Assembly (NCBI GenBank): GCA_003254925.1
Contig: QANZ01018762.1
Coordinates: 1 to 64,000, forward strand
Length of the DNA: 64,000 nt
Direction: 5' to 3'
DNA from: Chamaecrista fasciculata
Lineage: Eukaryota; Streptophyta; Magnoliopsida; Fabales; Fabaceae
In this document: piece by piece, positions 1 through 10,600 of the stretch
How positions within the stretch are numbered: position 1 is the stretch's first letter
Layout of the letters: each line of letters begins with the position of its first letter
Made by a program: the position numbers and the translations under genes
Notes under the pieces: generated by a model
Seen by the model: the letters and a program-made list of their open reading frames with translations, nothing else
Told to the model about the DNA's origin: nothing
Database searches by the model: none

Positions 1-275
1 ATATTTAGATAAACAAAGAATGCATGCTATTATTTATTTTTATTATTTTATAATAGCAAAAAATTTATTTATTTAAAGAGTTTAATATTAAAAAAAATTA
101 AAATTTCGAGCGAGTTCGGGTTGAGTAAAGTTGGGTTGAGTTAACCCGTTCAACTCGACTTTTTATTGAAATGCCAATTCGATGTCACCCGTTTAAGAAA
201 CCCGACCCGGCCGAACCAGATCAAAAGTGACAGGTTCGGTCCTCGACCTGATTTTGCACACCATTAGTCCCAATG
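1..275. repeat. GGGTTGAG-rich repeat end, possibly hAT-like
   Basis: The window opens in an AT-rich tract. Around 105-260 are short inverted motifs of the GGGTTGAG / AACCCG kind, ending near TTTTGCACACCATTAG. This resembles the subterminal zone and GGTGTGCA-type end of plant hAT-like non-autonomous elements, and is similar in texture to the better supported element at 22639-23209. The left end lies outside the window and no target duplication can be tested, so the class is a guess. Confidence 0.3.
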
Positions 276-394
276 ACTAAAGTTATCTCGTTCCAAAAAT
301 TCAAATGCAACAAGTCCCAATGGCTAAACAGGTGTAGAGGTTGTTGTGTAATCCAGGTATGAGATGTGGGCAAGGCAATTGAAGGGATGGAGGG

Positions 395-670
395 CTTCAT
401 GGTGTTGGTCTAATCTTCTTGAAGGTAGGAAGTTGTTGTTGAAGAAGTTGATATGGAGAGTTGGTAATGGGTGTTTGATTAATAATTGCTTACTCTGATG
501 CCCTTGCAACAAAAGCTAATCTTTTTAAAAGATGCAGCCAGAGTGGTTCTTTGACCCATTTGTGATGGTAAGGAGGAATCTGTTGAACATTTGCTTTTAC
601 CTGTGACTAGGCACAAAAAATTTTGTATGGCCAAATGGTGTGAGGATCTGTTTAATCATTGATGCCCACA
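395..670 (+). pseudogene. Decayed LINE (L1-type) reverse-transcriptase C-terminal remnant
   Basis: Two pieces typical of the end of plant L1-type ORF2 can be read on the plus strand. One is KKLIWRVGNG (about 442-471); the other, about 100 bases on, is EESVEHLLL at 573-599, the zf-RVT-like segment found after the reverse transcriptase. Frame breaks and stops separate them, and the catalytic reverse-transcriptase core is absent. The remnant is interrupted on its right by the MITE/CACTA nest, which makes it the oldest layer here. The call rests on two short motifs. Confidence 0.5.
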
Positions 671-719
671 AAGAACATTTGGTAATATATACTCCCTCCG
701 GTTCTATCACTACAAGAAA

Positions 720-1290
720 CTGGAGTTTTGGTGGCAAATTTTCGGTGGCAAAATAAAAATTAACCACTGAAAGTTCCCTTTCAGTGGCGAATTTTAGGTT
801 TCGCCACTGAACATACCAATAATAAATTTTTTGCATATTTTTAGTGGCAAACTTCTATAATTTGCCACTGTAAGGTTACCGGTGGCAAAATTTAACTTGC
901 CACTGAAGCCGTTTCGATGGCAAATTATTGAAATTTGCCACTGAAAATAGTTAGTTGACGGCAAAATTAATTTTTGCCACCGAAAAGTGTTATTGGTGGC
1001 CATATTAATTTTGCCAATGAAGCCGTTTAGATGGCAAATTATTGAAATTTGTCACTGAAAATAGTTATTTGATGGCAAAATTTTTTTTCGCCACCGAAAA
1101 TAGTTATTGGTGGCCATATTAATTTTGCCACCGATTAATTTTTTCATTATTGAAATACCAAATTATTGGGCGGGAAACTAAAATTTTTTGGTACCAAAAG
1201 TATTGGTGGCAAAAAATTGTAATTGGCCATTGAAGTCCTTTTAATGGCATGTTTTGAAAATTTTTTAATGGCAAAATTGTAATTTTAGCC
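720..1290. repeat. CACTA left subterminal GGTGGCAAA repeats
   Basis: About ten copies of (G)GTGGCAAA or its complement TTTGCCAC(C/T) occur in both orientations, spaced a few tens of bases apart and separated by AT-rich spacers. In En/Spm elements the subterminal zones carry short repeated motifs bound by TNPA. By analogy these are the candidate sites for the TNPA encoded in this element. Copies fade after about 1140. Confidence 0.75.
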
Positions 1291-1349
1291 ATTTATACTA
1301 ATTATTTTTTTTTTAAAAAAGGTAATTGTAATTTACACTACCTAGCTAT

Positions 1350-1598
1350 AGGTAGCGCAGCCCGACCCTTCATCAGTTTTGCATTTCACTTTACTCTCTT
1401 CATCTTCTTCACTGCGCTCATCTCTTGAGAAAAGCCCTAGAAATCTCTTCGTCAACCCATCCCATCGAGAATCCCTCATCCCAGTCGACGCCTCTGTTCA
1501 GAAAATCTCTCTCTCTCTCCCTCTCCCTCTCTCTGTTCTTGGAGAAACTCCGATCAATTTCAGAGAAACGCTGACGACCTAACTCTTTGATTCTCAAG
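1350..1598 (+). promoter_or_regulatory. Candidate CACTA leader exon (untranslated)
   Basis: This is a CT-rich, comparatively GC-rich block with the look of a plant 5' leader, including runs of TCTCTC. It ends CAAG followed by GTACGC at 1599, a good splice donor. The TNPA coding start at 4718 lies directly after a TTGTAG acceptor, so a leader spliced from 1598 to 4718 would place the ATG at the first base of the next exon. A 67-codon frame (1379-1582) lies within it, but nothing in its sequence suggests a protein. Splicing from here is inferred. Confidence 0.45.
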
Positions 1599-3777
1599 GT
1601 ACGCTAACCACTCATATATACCGATTTGGAAACCTGTGTTTAATTATTTGCATGAGAAGGTCTTCGTCTAATTAAAAAAAAGTAGATGATTTTCGTTACT
1701 TGAAGTGGTTGTTTAAGTTGTTAATTTGTCCAGAACGAAGGAGAAAGCACCTAATATATTTGATCGTCAATTTTCGGATTACTTAATATGTGCTGCTATA
1801 TGAATTTTTCTTTTGTTTTTAGTAAATCCCAAGTGGTCGAATTTATTGGGAGTTTTCTCTCTGTTGCTCCAACTTCCTTCCGTTGTAGAGCTTCTTTATT
1901 GATTAATGAAGAAGACAAAGCATTTACAGGTGGGGCACTAATTGTGTGTGTAATTTCAAGTAGAAAGTGGGGCCATGTTCTCCCTAAACTAAAGGTGCTA
2001 AATTGGATTGGTAGCACTTAGAAGCATGACTAGATTGACTTGGTCAAAATCTAAAATGTTGTGTATGTAAGCAACCTGTATATTCATATTTTTTAAAATT
2101 TTGAAGTGAGACTAGGGTAGTGCAGTCAGTCATTATCCCCTTTTCCTTTAATTTGATACCCTATATTGACACCTACTTGTGAACGTGGCTTGTATTGAAG
2201 AAAATCAGTAATATGCAGCTTTTGCAAAGGGATGTTAGAATAGGAATTCAAAATAGTCCTCAAATTGAGTGGAGTGGAGAGACTTTTTCTTTATAGGCTA
2301 CTGGGCCATGAAACTATTAATGTCTTTGGTCCCATTGTTATATATATGGTCCCCCTCTTAAAGCTTGATGGGGAATTGTCACTCCCCTGCGCCCTCCTTT
2401 TTTTTTTACCATAAAAAAGTTATCTCTATGGACCATATAAAAAATTAGCCCAAGAAACTCTCCATGACTGATTAGAACCCCAATGTTACATGCCTATATA
2501 TCTCCAATTAATCACACTTTCTATTTTTTTTTAAATTAGCTTTAAACTCTTCTTTTTCTTAATGAAATTTATGATTTCCATAAAAAAAGAATCACTCCTA
2601 GGATCAGTTTATTTTAAGAAAATTCTAGTCACTTGAGTTCAATTTAATGGTATTATAGTCACTTCTCAGTTGAGTTCAATTTAATGGTCCTCTGTTTAGT
2701 ATTCTAGTCACTTGAGTTTAATTTAATGGTATTATATCTTTAATTATCAGTTTTGAGATTTGTGTGAGAGCAATTGGTTTCAATCCAGGAATCTGTTCAC
2801 TGGGATATTAACCATAAACTGTTCACTGCAAATACATTTATTATGCATACAGCTTGTGAATTTAATGGTTTTTTTAGGACTTCATATATATATATATATA
2901 AACATTTATTATGCATACTGCGATTTGCCTTAATTCCTCTAATTTTCTGTTGTAGGTGGTTACTGCGATTTACTGTTAGCTCCACTTGTGTAGGTGGCTT
3001 TAGAAATTCATTTGCAGTGGAAGGCATAAGAGGTAAAGCAAATTGCTTTTGTTGATGTTTTTCATTTGTTTCTCCATTTGATAGCGCAAGTGATATCTTT
3101 AGCAGACAATGTATAACCTATCTATGAAGCTTGTATAACTCCATAATTCTCAAAACAACCATATGTGCATTCCTAGAGACAATCACAATAAGACTATGTG
3201 CATTCCTGTTATGGTTCTTTTCTTGAATGTACTTTTATTTATGGTTGCACATGACATGAATTATATTTTATGATATGGATGCTGATGTAAAAGAAATTCT
3301 TAAAAAATGGATAGAAACGATAACAGAAGGGGTTATATGCACATTCTGGAAAGCGCAAGGGGTTTATGGTCACTTGGAAAAACTCGGGGGTTTTTGCACA
3401 CTAGCCATTGTTCAGGGGGTTTAATGTATATTTTAGCCGCATGTTTATAGCAAATTGCTGATTCATTGATTTTGCTATTTTAGTTTTTGCTTGAAATAAT
3501 AACAGGACAGTTCCATTTCTTGATTCCTATTTTTGCTTGATTCCTATTTTCTTGCCTTGTTATGTCCTGTTATGGTTCTTCAATTTCATTATTCTCTTTC
3601 GAAGCTAGAGATTTATTTATAGTTCACATTCTTATTTATTATTATTGTTTCTTGTCTCTTTGATATATTCTTCCAACTCTGTCTTCTTTGGATTTCATCT
3701 CTTTTTCTTATTTATATGTTTTTTGCACAATTGAGTTCCACCCATGTATTTGTTTTAAATGAAGTGTAGGAATAATA
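1599..3777. other. CACTA internal non-coding region
   Basis: No protein-like frame is recognised. It holds a degenerate local repeat at 2626-2741 (three copies of a motif like TTGAGTTCAATTTAATGG), a short TA run near 2885-2900, and a stretch at 3330-3440 resembling the end of another small repeat (GGGGGTTTTTGCACAC). If the leader exon at 1350-1598 is real, this is intron of the transposon transcript. Confidence 0.5.
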
Positions 3778-4392
3778 ATGGACAAAAGCTGGATACAAAT
3801 TAAGAATAGAGCTGACCCAACTTATATAAGAGGAATAGATTAAAATTGGTCATTAACAAAGGTTCTTAATTTGTGGATATAGGTTCTTGCATTACATGCA
3901 CAAGGAAAAGCTAGTGAAGAGCTCAGAAGCTTAGCAATTGGTCCTGATAAAGTGACATTCNCTTGTAGAGGATGCATGAACACAGAGTTCAAGTTGAGAA
4001 TTGAAGTACGAGAAAGTGGATGATATGTCTAAAGAAGGGTTTAGATTCTTTTATTGATTTTGGCATCGCAAGCAGAGCAAGTGTTTTATGTGGATGATAT
4101 GTCTAAAGAAGGGTGGCTTGTTGTTGTTAAAACAAATCCCCGAGATCTTTTTAATATGCCCGCCCAAGATGAAAGTGGTGATGACCTTGAAGAATTAGAA
4201 GCATATCAACAATTAGAGGTTGAAGGAAATGTGTTACATAACGATAATGATGAAGTAAATATTGATGTGGCTTTACATAGGAATGGTGTTCAATCACAAA
4301 GCATTATTCTTAGTGATGATGAAGACAATGAAGATAATAGACCAGCGGAAGTTGACAATGAAGACAATGACAGGGATGTGATGGAAGACTAA
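3778..4392 (+). pseudogene. TNPD (tnp2-type CACTA transposase), internally deleted remnant
   Basis: Three pieces of a TNP2-type protein remain. The start (3778-3843) reads MDKSWIQIKNRADPTYIRGI then a stop, like the transposase-associated N-terminal domain that begins MDKSWM in this family. About 3883-4020 gives a segment containing ELRSLAIGPDK, which resembles the linker before the C-terminal domain. 4054-4392 is an open frame with QVFYVDD and KTNPRDLFNMP, typical of the C-terminal region of these transposases, followed by an acidic tail. The whole catalytic middle is absent. One undetermined base lies at 3961. A 24-base sequence is present twice (about 4016 and 4091), perhaps from the rearrangement. 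Not functional as it stands. Confidence 0.75.
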
Positions 4393-4717
4393 ATGCAACC
4401 CAAGTTTGTTGAAGACAATACACTTAGATTCAAGCTCAATTTTTGAACAATCTTAGCTTTTGTTTTTCTTTTTGTGTTCTAAAGTGTTATTACAAAGCTT
4501 CTGCGTGTATTGTTCACTACATCTATTTTAATCTTCTATTTCTCGCTATGTTTCTCCTTTATTTTTCTCTTGATCTCTTTATTGTTGAGTTTCTCCATTT
4601 CAATTTGAGTTATGTTATTATTTTCCTCTTCAGCTCGTACTTTTATCTTTGGTTCTTTTGTTGCTCTATGAAGAGTGATAATGAAATTTTTTGTTGTTGC
4701 TAATTCCTTTCTTGTAG

Positions 4718-7700
4718 ATGAAACCCGGTGCACGAGGAAGAAGTGGATATGGTGGAAGAGGAGGAGCTGGTGGAAGAAGAAGACGTGATAACATGGAAGA
4801 AGTCATATCAAACTACAATCCGCCACAACCCCCACCACAACATACACAAGTTACAAATGTGCCCCAACCCCCACCACAACATACACAAGTTACAAATGTG
4901 CCCCAACCCCCACCACAATCTAGTGGGAGCCAACAACATGATCCTAGTAGTGCTGGTTTGTGTTGATGTCTATGATGAAATAACTTAAGATTATACTATT
5001 TTATATAATTCTTTAATGATTTTTGCACTTTTGCAGCTTCTTGTACCACAACTAAGAAGGTTAGGGGAAGCTATAAAGGCCTAACAGTTGAGGAAAAGAC
5101 AAAAAATGGAGAAAAGCTTACTGTGGTAATGGCCGAGGATATTGATAGGGGGGTTACTAAAGAGGCTAGAGATTTTGCAAACTATTGTGGATTAGTATTG
5201 AGGACTACTGCCAAAGTTTCTGAAGGAGGATGGAAAAATATACGTGCTAAGCATGGTGAAACCATGTATTTGAAAGTTAAGGTATATGAACTTCTTACAT
5301 TATATTTTGAAATCAATCAATATATCAAAAATAAATATAATGGATATATATATATGTGTGTGTGTCATAGGACAAATTCAAACTAGGCGGGAGCAGAAGA
5401 GAGTTAGACTTCCAAAAATATGTCATCAATACTTTGCAAAAATCATTCAACACTTGGAAGACGACTCTACACGATACTTACAAGAAATTTGAAACTGATG
5501 AAGAACGCTTAGCTAATAAACCAGTGAGTGTGGATATGGAAGAATGGAAATGGTTAATCAATCGCTATGGTTCTGCACAGTTCAAGGTATTATGCTAATT
5601 TAAAATTATTACAATAAATATATTACATTATTATTATATTTATTAACAAAAGTTATCTTTGTTACAGACGAGAAGTTTGACAAATCAAGTCAATCGATCT
5701 AAACAAGAGACTCTGCACAAATGTGGTCCTCAATCATTTGCAGAAGTTAAAGAATCTACGGTGAAAATTCCTACTCTACATGATTAATGTATATAGTTTA
5801 GCTAGAGTGAGATTTTAGGCATTTAATTTATGATTGATTAATTTATGTACTTATTTATTCTTTTATTGTAAGATTAATCTATATATGGAAGCAATTGCAA
5901 TCAGATTTTTGTACTTATTTATGTACCTCTTCTTGCAGCGAGATCCTATCACTGGGGAATATGCGACACCAGATGTTGTATGGGAATTGCAACATACCCG
6001 CAAGAATAAAGAAGGAGAGACACTGTGGTCGGATCCAAAATCACAAGAAATCCATGTATTACTTTTTCAAGTTTATAATTTTTTTTATGAATGAAATCAT
6101 ATATAGTTTATTTTTTTGTTAACATAATACCTTATTATTATAGGGCCGCCTGAAAGAACTTGTAGATCAACAGGAGCTTGAACCAATAGAAAATCGCATG
6201 AATTCGGGCCAAATGTTGACTAGTGTCCTTGGAGAGAAGTCCGGATATCTTAGAGGACAAGGAATTGGGGCTAAACCTCCAAGAAAAAGAGGGTTAAGCC
6301 AAATTGATGTGGATGCCCAAGTGTCGGAGATTGAAAAGAAGATGGAAGTAAAGATGAAAGAAACGGTGGAAGAAAAGCTGAAAGAACAGAAGATTGAGAT
6401 AGAAAGAACGGTGCAAGAGATGGTCAATGAAAAAGTAGCTGAGATTTTAGCAACATTAGTGAAACAGGTAATCTCATCATCCTTTAAATTTAGTAATGAA
6501 GATTAGTGTGATGTTATATATTGTTAAAGTTTATTTGTAGGTATCGATTCTTGGGGTTTACTGTTTTGTGTTCTGTTTTTATGAATTTACTGTATCATGA
6601 ATGGTTTGATATGTATGGGATTCTTAAAATTTTCTGTGGCTGTGGCTGTGATTCTTAAAATTTTCACAAAACTAATATTTTGGAATTGGCTGTGGCTGTG
6701 ATTCTTAAATTGATTTAACAGCTGTAAATTTAGGAATGAAGATTAGTGTGATGTTATATATATTGTTAAAGTATATGTTGGATAGAATTTTTGTGAGTTT
6801 TACAACTGCCATTATTGCTGTAAATTTAGGAATGAAGATTAGTGTGATGTGATTTTTTTCTTTTCTATCCCTCCATTATTGCTGAACATGTCTCCTAGAG
6901 TGTGGTTTGATTGTTATATATCAAAAACAAATTGATGACCATGCACCCATTAACACTCTGCATTTGCATTATGTTTATGAATATTTGATAGTGAGCCAAC
7001 TAACACTGAATTGTTCTTTTAGAATAATCTTCTTAACACTCTGCATTTGCATTATGTTTATGCAAATGCAAATGCAGAATAATCTTCTTTTAGAATAATC
7101 TTAAAAGGAAAGTGTTCGATTGGAATATGAAAATGTGACTGAATTGGTCTTAGTTACAATGCGGGACAGAGTGGAAGAAGGGGGGAGATTCTGGAAAGAG
7201 GAAAAGGATCCAATGAATAAGTCTGGTCCTTGAATATCATGTAGTCAGTAATTTATCTTATGGATGCAAGATAATAAAATCATAGTGTTTGGAATTGCTG
7301 GTTTCTTAGACTAGGTGTGAAGGATGTAAAGTTAAAAGTTAACATTGAATAAATTATTTTCTTTGTATTATCATATAATTTGGTGCTTCACAAGTTGAAA
7401 ATTTTGATGCTTGATATTATTGTTGAATGAGAACTAATTGTATTTTTCAATTTAGATATTAATTTCTTCACCTGTTTTGGAACATCTATGTAAAAGGTGT
7501 CCCTGATTGCTGTATTACATTGAAGTTAAAAATGACTGGTGACTTGTTGCTTAGCTATGAGTATCTACATTTAGAATCTATCTTATTCTTTATGCTTTCT
7601 ACACACAGAATTGTTGCTGTCAATGGTGACCGTAGATAATAGGGCAATTCCTGCTCTTATAGACAGTTGGGCAGTGTTTTGATACTGCAACTGAATGCAC

Positions 7701-8322
7701 ATGATAATTAGCATGCTTTTTCTGTTGTGATGGCTAAGAAATCAATCAAGAAGTACCCAACAAATAGGAATCATGACATAGAAAGTATGAATGATAATAT
7801 TGTCAATGATTTGGCAGAACTATTTGACTTCTCTCATTGGCATCATGCTGAAGAGAGATACGGAATGCAACATTTAGCTCATCTATATTTGATATGTTAA
7901 ATGAGAGGATCTAAATCCTACAAGAGTAACTTAAATTGCCATCATGAGGAGATTAAGTTAACAATGGTGGTCGCTGTCTCCTAGTAAACTTCTCAAATGG
8001 ACCCCACATTAATTTCTATACCTCTTGTATTTTTAACTTGTAGTTTTACCTAACATTACTGTGCTCATCTATTTTGTTATGCCATTACTCGCACTCTCCT
8101 TTTGTATTCATCATAAATTCTGAATTAGTCATGCTCATCATATTTGGACTTTGCATCATATTCTCCCCAATCTTGTTGCCATGAACATTTTGCATCATGC
8201 ATGGCTGTTCTTTATTGACTTTTAATTTAAGTTGTGACTTATTTAAAATTTTCATTTTGAAGGGCCAACTTCGTACTGATGCAGCATTTAGTAGTGGAGA
8301 ACAGAGCCAAGGAGAAAACTAG
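4718..8322 (+). CDS. TNPA-like CACTA accessory transposase (Transposase_24, Ptta/En/Spm family)
   Basis: Seven exons join in frame with GT-AG borders at every intron: 4718-4955, 5037-5281, 5371-5586, 5668-5760, 5939-6055, 6144-6467 and 8263-8322, giving 430 residues with no internal stop. Residues 1-25 are Gly/Arg-rich. About 36-70 hold a Pro/Gln repeat with a 13-residue unit (PQPPPQHTQVTNV). About 160-300 match the plant Ptta/En/Spm transposase domain, including a conserved W-LH-Y stretch, the motif NRSKQETLHKCGPQSF and a Trp/His-rich tail. About 350-410 are a charged coiled coil, suitable for dimerisation. In En/Spm, TNPA binds subterminal repeats and brings the ends together. The start follows directly on a TTGTAG acceptor. 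Intron 6 is long (1795 bases). The intact frame contrasts with the ruined TNPD next to it. Exon borders are inferred from sequence alone. Confidence 0.85.
4826..4917 (+). repeat. 39-bp tandem repeat in TNPA exon 1
   Basis: A 39-base unit beginning CCACAACCCCCACCACAACA occurs twice, followed by a partial third copy. The unit is a multiple of three, so the repeat adds 13 residues (PQPPPQHTQVTNV) per copy without shifting the frame. Confidence 0.85.
6468..8262 (+). other. TNPA intron 6 with three copies of a short direct repeat
   Basis: The donor GTAATC follows AAACAG, and the acceptor is TTTTGAAG. The intron is far longer than the other five (about 80-180 bases). A motif of about 30-45 bases containing AATGAAGATTAGTGTGATGT occurs near 6495, 6733 and 6830, the first copy spanning the end of the open frame after exon 6. 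No coding sequence is recognised. Confidence 0.55.
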
Positions 8323-8594
8323 GATGCTAAGGATCAAAGTTTTATTTACACTATTATTATGTGGATGTGTATTTAAATTTGTAATGACTTTGGTTGCTAA
8401 GGATCAAACTAGGATGCAGCATATTTGTGTGTTTTGTATCTAGAACACTTTGTTTTGTTTTTAAATTTGTAATGACTTTGAATTTTATAAAAATTGTCAT
8501 TTATGTTAATTTTTTTGTTAAATGTAGTTATTTGGAAATTTTAATTTCAAATAAGATATCTAAAATATAAAAAAAAAAAGTGCAAAAGTATTAT

Positions 8595-9055
8595 CTGTGG
8601 CAAAAATAAAATTTGCCACAAGAGGGAATTGGTGGCAAAAGTTATTTGCCACCGAACAAGACAAACAATTATTTTACAATAGCTATTGGTGGCGAAACAT
8701 GTTCGCCACCTAAAGCTTTGCTGGCGAAATTGTAATTTGCCACCTAAAGCTACGGTGGCGAAATGTAAAGTTGCCACCAATAGCTTCAGTGGCGAAATAA
8801 GTTCGCCATCGATGAATGTTTTGAATGGCTAATTGTATGATTTTTGGTGGCGAAATTCTATACTTGTAGTGGCTAAACAATTTGCCACCAAAGATAAGCT
8901 TCGGTGGCGAAACGTTATTTTGCCACCGAAGGCTTCGCCGGCGAGGCCTACGTCGACAAACAGGGTGGCAAAATATTTTCGCCACCGAAGCTCTTCAGTG
9001 GCGAAATTTTGAGTTTTGGTGGCGAAAATTTTCGCCACCGAAACCCCTGTTTTTT
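8595..9055. repeat. CACTA right subterminal GGTGGCGAAA repeats
   Basis: About 18 copies of GGTGGC(A/G)AA or its complement occur in both orientations. Many carry an extra G (GGTGGCGAAA / TTTCGCCACC), so this end is richer in the CG-containing variant than the left end. Density exceeds that of the left end. These are candidate binding sites for the element's TNPA. Confidence 0.75.
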
Positions 9056-9496
9056 GAAGTGTATATATCTTATGTTTAAGGTAAATACACATAGATTAAG
9101 GAAATGACGAGTTCACCTAAAATGTAGAGAAAAATAAAATAAAAAGACTAAACTATCCCTATTAAATTACTTGGGAAATGTTTATTCATTTATGACTCTA
9201 CTATATATAATAGGGATAGAATGGTAAAAGGATATAATTAATGTTCTCTTTAATTTGTAAAACATCAAATATTTTAAAATAAAAAAAAAGTTCTCGAAAA
9301 CATCAGATATATAGAACCGGAGGGAGTATATATTAATACTCAATCTACAGTAACCATCAAGTCATCAACACTTGTGTTGATGGTGGCCCCCTCCAATTTC
9401 TTATTGGCTTAAGTCTTTGGTCATGGGTTCGAATGATGAGTGAGATAAAATAATGTTTGTGTGTAATTGTGTTGTAATGTTTATATAATTATAAAT

Positions 9497-9651
9497 GGCC
9501 AAAAATTTCTTTTGGTCCTTAATGTTTTTCTAAAATCTCTTTTTGGTCCCTAAATTTTTAATTTTTCGTTCTGTTTTGGCTTCTAAAATTTTCAAAAAAA
9601 TTCTACCATTAGTCCCTGACAAATATTAGGGATCAAGATAATTTTTTGGCC
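9497..9651. mobile_element. Small MULE-like MITE with GGCCAAAAA ends
   Basis: The left end reads GGCCAAAAATTTCTTTTGG. The right end read inward is GGCCAAAAAATTATCTTG. Each end carries GGTCC(C/T)-type motifs inside, as in the other GGTCCC elements of this window. The 9 flanking bases (ATTATAAAT and ACAATAAAT) match at 7 of 9. About 155 bp. Imperfect flanks lower confidence. Confidence 0.45.
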
Positions 9652-10330
9652 AACAATAAATAGATAATTAATTGGTAAAATAAAAATAAGTCTATATATA
9701 AAATATGGTAAATAATTAATCAACTTTAGATTCAATATCATGTTATATATATATATATGTTAAAAGAAACAAATTAATGATTTGTTTTCTTTACTTTACT
9801 CAAGTTTTTAGTTTAGTCCCTACATATTTATCTTTTTTAAATTAGTCCCTATACTTTGGAAATCTTTAAACTTTATACCTTAATACTTAATTATATATTA
9901 ATATTATTTCCTAAAAATATTGTAAAAAAATAATAATACAATACTATACTAATTAATTATATACTAATATCAATACGAATAAAATCAAATTGAAGTTATA
10001 GAAATTTAATATTTAGCTTTCATATCGTTATTAGTTATCTTAACAATAAATATTTATATGACAAGTTCAAGTAGTAGGAACTAAATCACTAAAGTATAAG
10101 AACTTGATTAAAAAAAATTAAGGGGACTAAATTAACAATTTAGATAAAGTATTAGGATGAAATGATTAATTTCTCTTAAATTAAATATAAATAAATTATA
10201 ATAAAAATATTTTACTATATATATTGATGGTGTTTTATATTTTTAGATTGTGCATAATTTAAAAAAAATCATTTTTATATTAATTTTTTTATATTTCTAT
10301 AATTTTCATTGAATATCTATATATAGTATA
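9652..10330. other. AT-rich spacer, no gene seen
   Basis: Very AT-rich sequence with homopolymer runs and scattered motifs like TTTAGTCCCTA near 9810 and GGGACTAAAT near 10120 that suggest eroded GGTCCC-type repeats. Nothing codes. Confidence 0.6.
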
Positions 10331-10566
10331 TAAAATATTAATTAAATATTTTTATATATAAATATAATATAATAACTATTAAAAAAAATTGCCCCCCCCC
10401 CCTAAACAATTTTTCTGCCTCTGTCCCTGTGTTTAATAATGGTGATATGGATTATTTGGCCAAATTTTATGTAAGATTTACTCGTTGGCCTGTTTGGAAA
10501 GCAAGATGTATTGCTGTTTTTTATTATGGTGAGGTTAATCCAATGGATGTATGTAACAAAATCAAT
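10331..10566. repeat. Duplicated segment, copy 1 (second copy at 12244-12500)
   Basis: This stretch shares two blocks with 12244-12500. Block a runs from ATATTTTTATATATAAATAT through CTGTCCCTGTGTTTAATAAT to GATTTACTCG. Block b begins TCGTTGGCCTGTTTGGAAAG and ends AACAAAATCAATT. In the second copy the order is b then a, so the duplication was rearranged. A run of 12 C lies at 10391-10402. Block b has a frame reading RWPVWKARCI, but no family is recognised. Confidence 0.7.
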
Positions 10567-10600
10567 TCGATTTATGGTCTCATCTTCGATCTTTTTTGAA

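Larger units (their letters stand above)
708..9061 (+). mobile_element. CACTA (En/Spm-type) DNA transposon, about 8.35 kb
   Basis: The left terminus is CACTACAAGAAACTGG; the right terminus read inward is CACTTCAAAAAACAGG, matching at 13 of 16 positions. The trinucleotide TAT flanks both ends (705-707 and 9062-9064), the 3-bp target duplication expected for CACTA elements. Both subterminal zones are packed with GGTGGCAAA / TTTGCCACC motifs. Inside, on the plus strand, are a candidate untranslated leader exon, a degenerate TNPD (tnp2-type) transposase and a multi-exon TNPA gene, the usual En/Spm layout. The TNPD core is missing, so the element could not supply its own catalytic transposase. It inserted into the Stowaway-like MITE. 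Confidence 0.92.
692..9326. mobile_element. Stowaway-like MITE split by a CACTA insertion
   Basis: The left end (692-707) reads CTCCCTCCGGTTCTAT. The right end, read in reverse from 9326, begins with the same 16 bases. Both are flanked by TA (690-691 and 9327-9328), the Tc1/mariner-Stowaway target duplication. CTCCCTCCG is the classic Stowaway-type terminus. If 708-9064 is removed, the left arm continues for six more matching bases, giving a 22-bp perfect inverted repeat and a MITE of about 278 bp, a normal size. The MITE body is 9065-9326 plus the 16 left bases. Confidence 0.85.

Noticed and set aside
1379..1582. 67-codon plus-strand frame in the CT-rich CACTA leader
   Set aside because: Serine/leucine-rich composition follows from the CT-rich leader; no motif, and it ends before a good splice donor. 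Treated as untranslated.
9355..9450. Possible SINE with a GGGTTCGAAT core
   Set aside because: A B-box-like core is present but no convincing A box, tail or flanking duplication was found.
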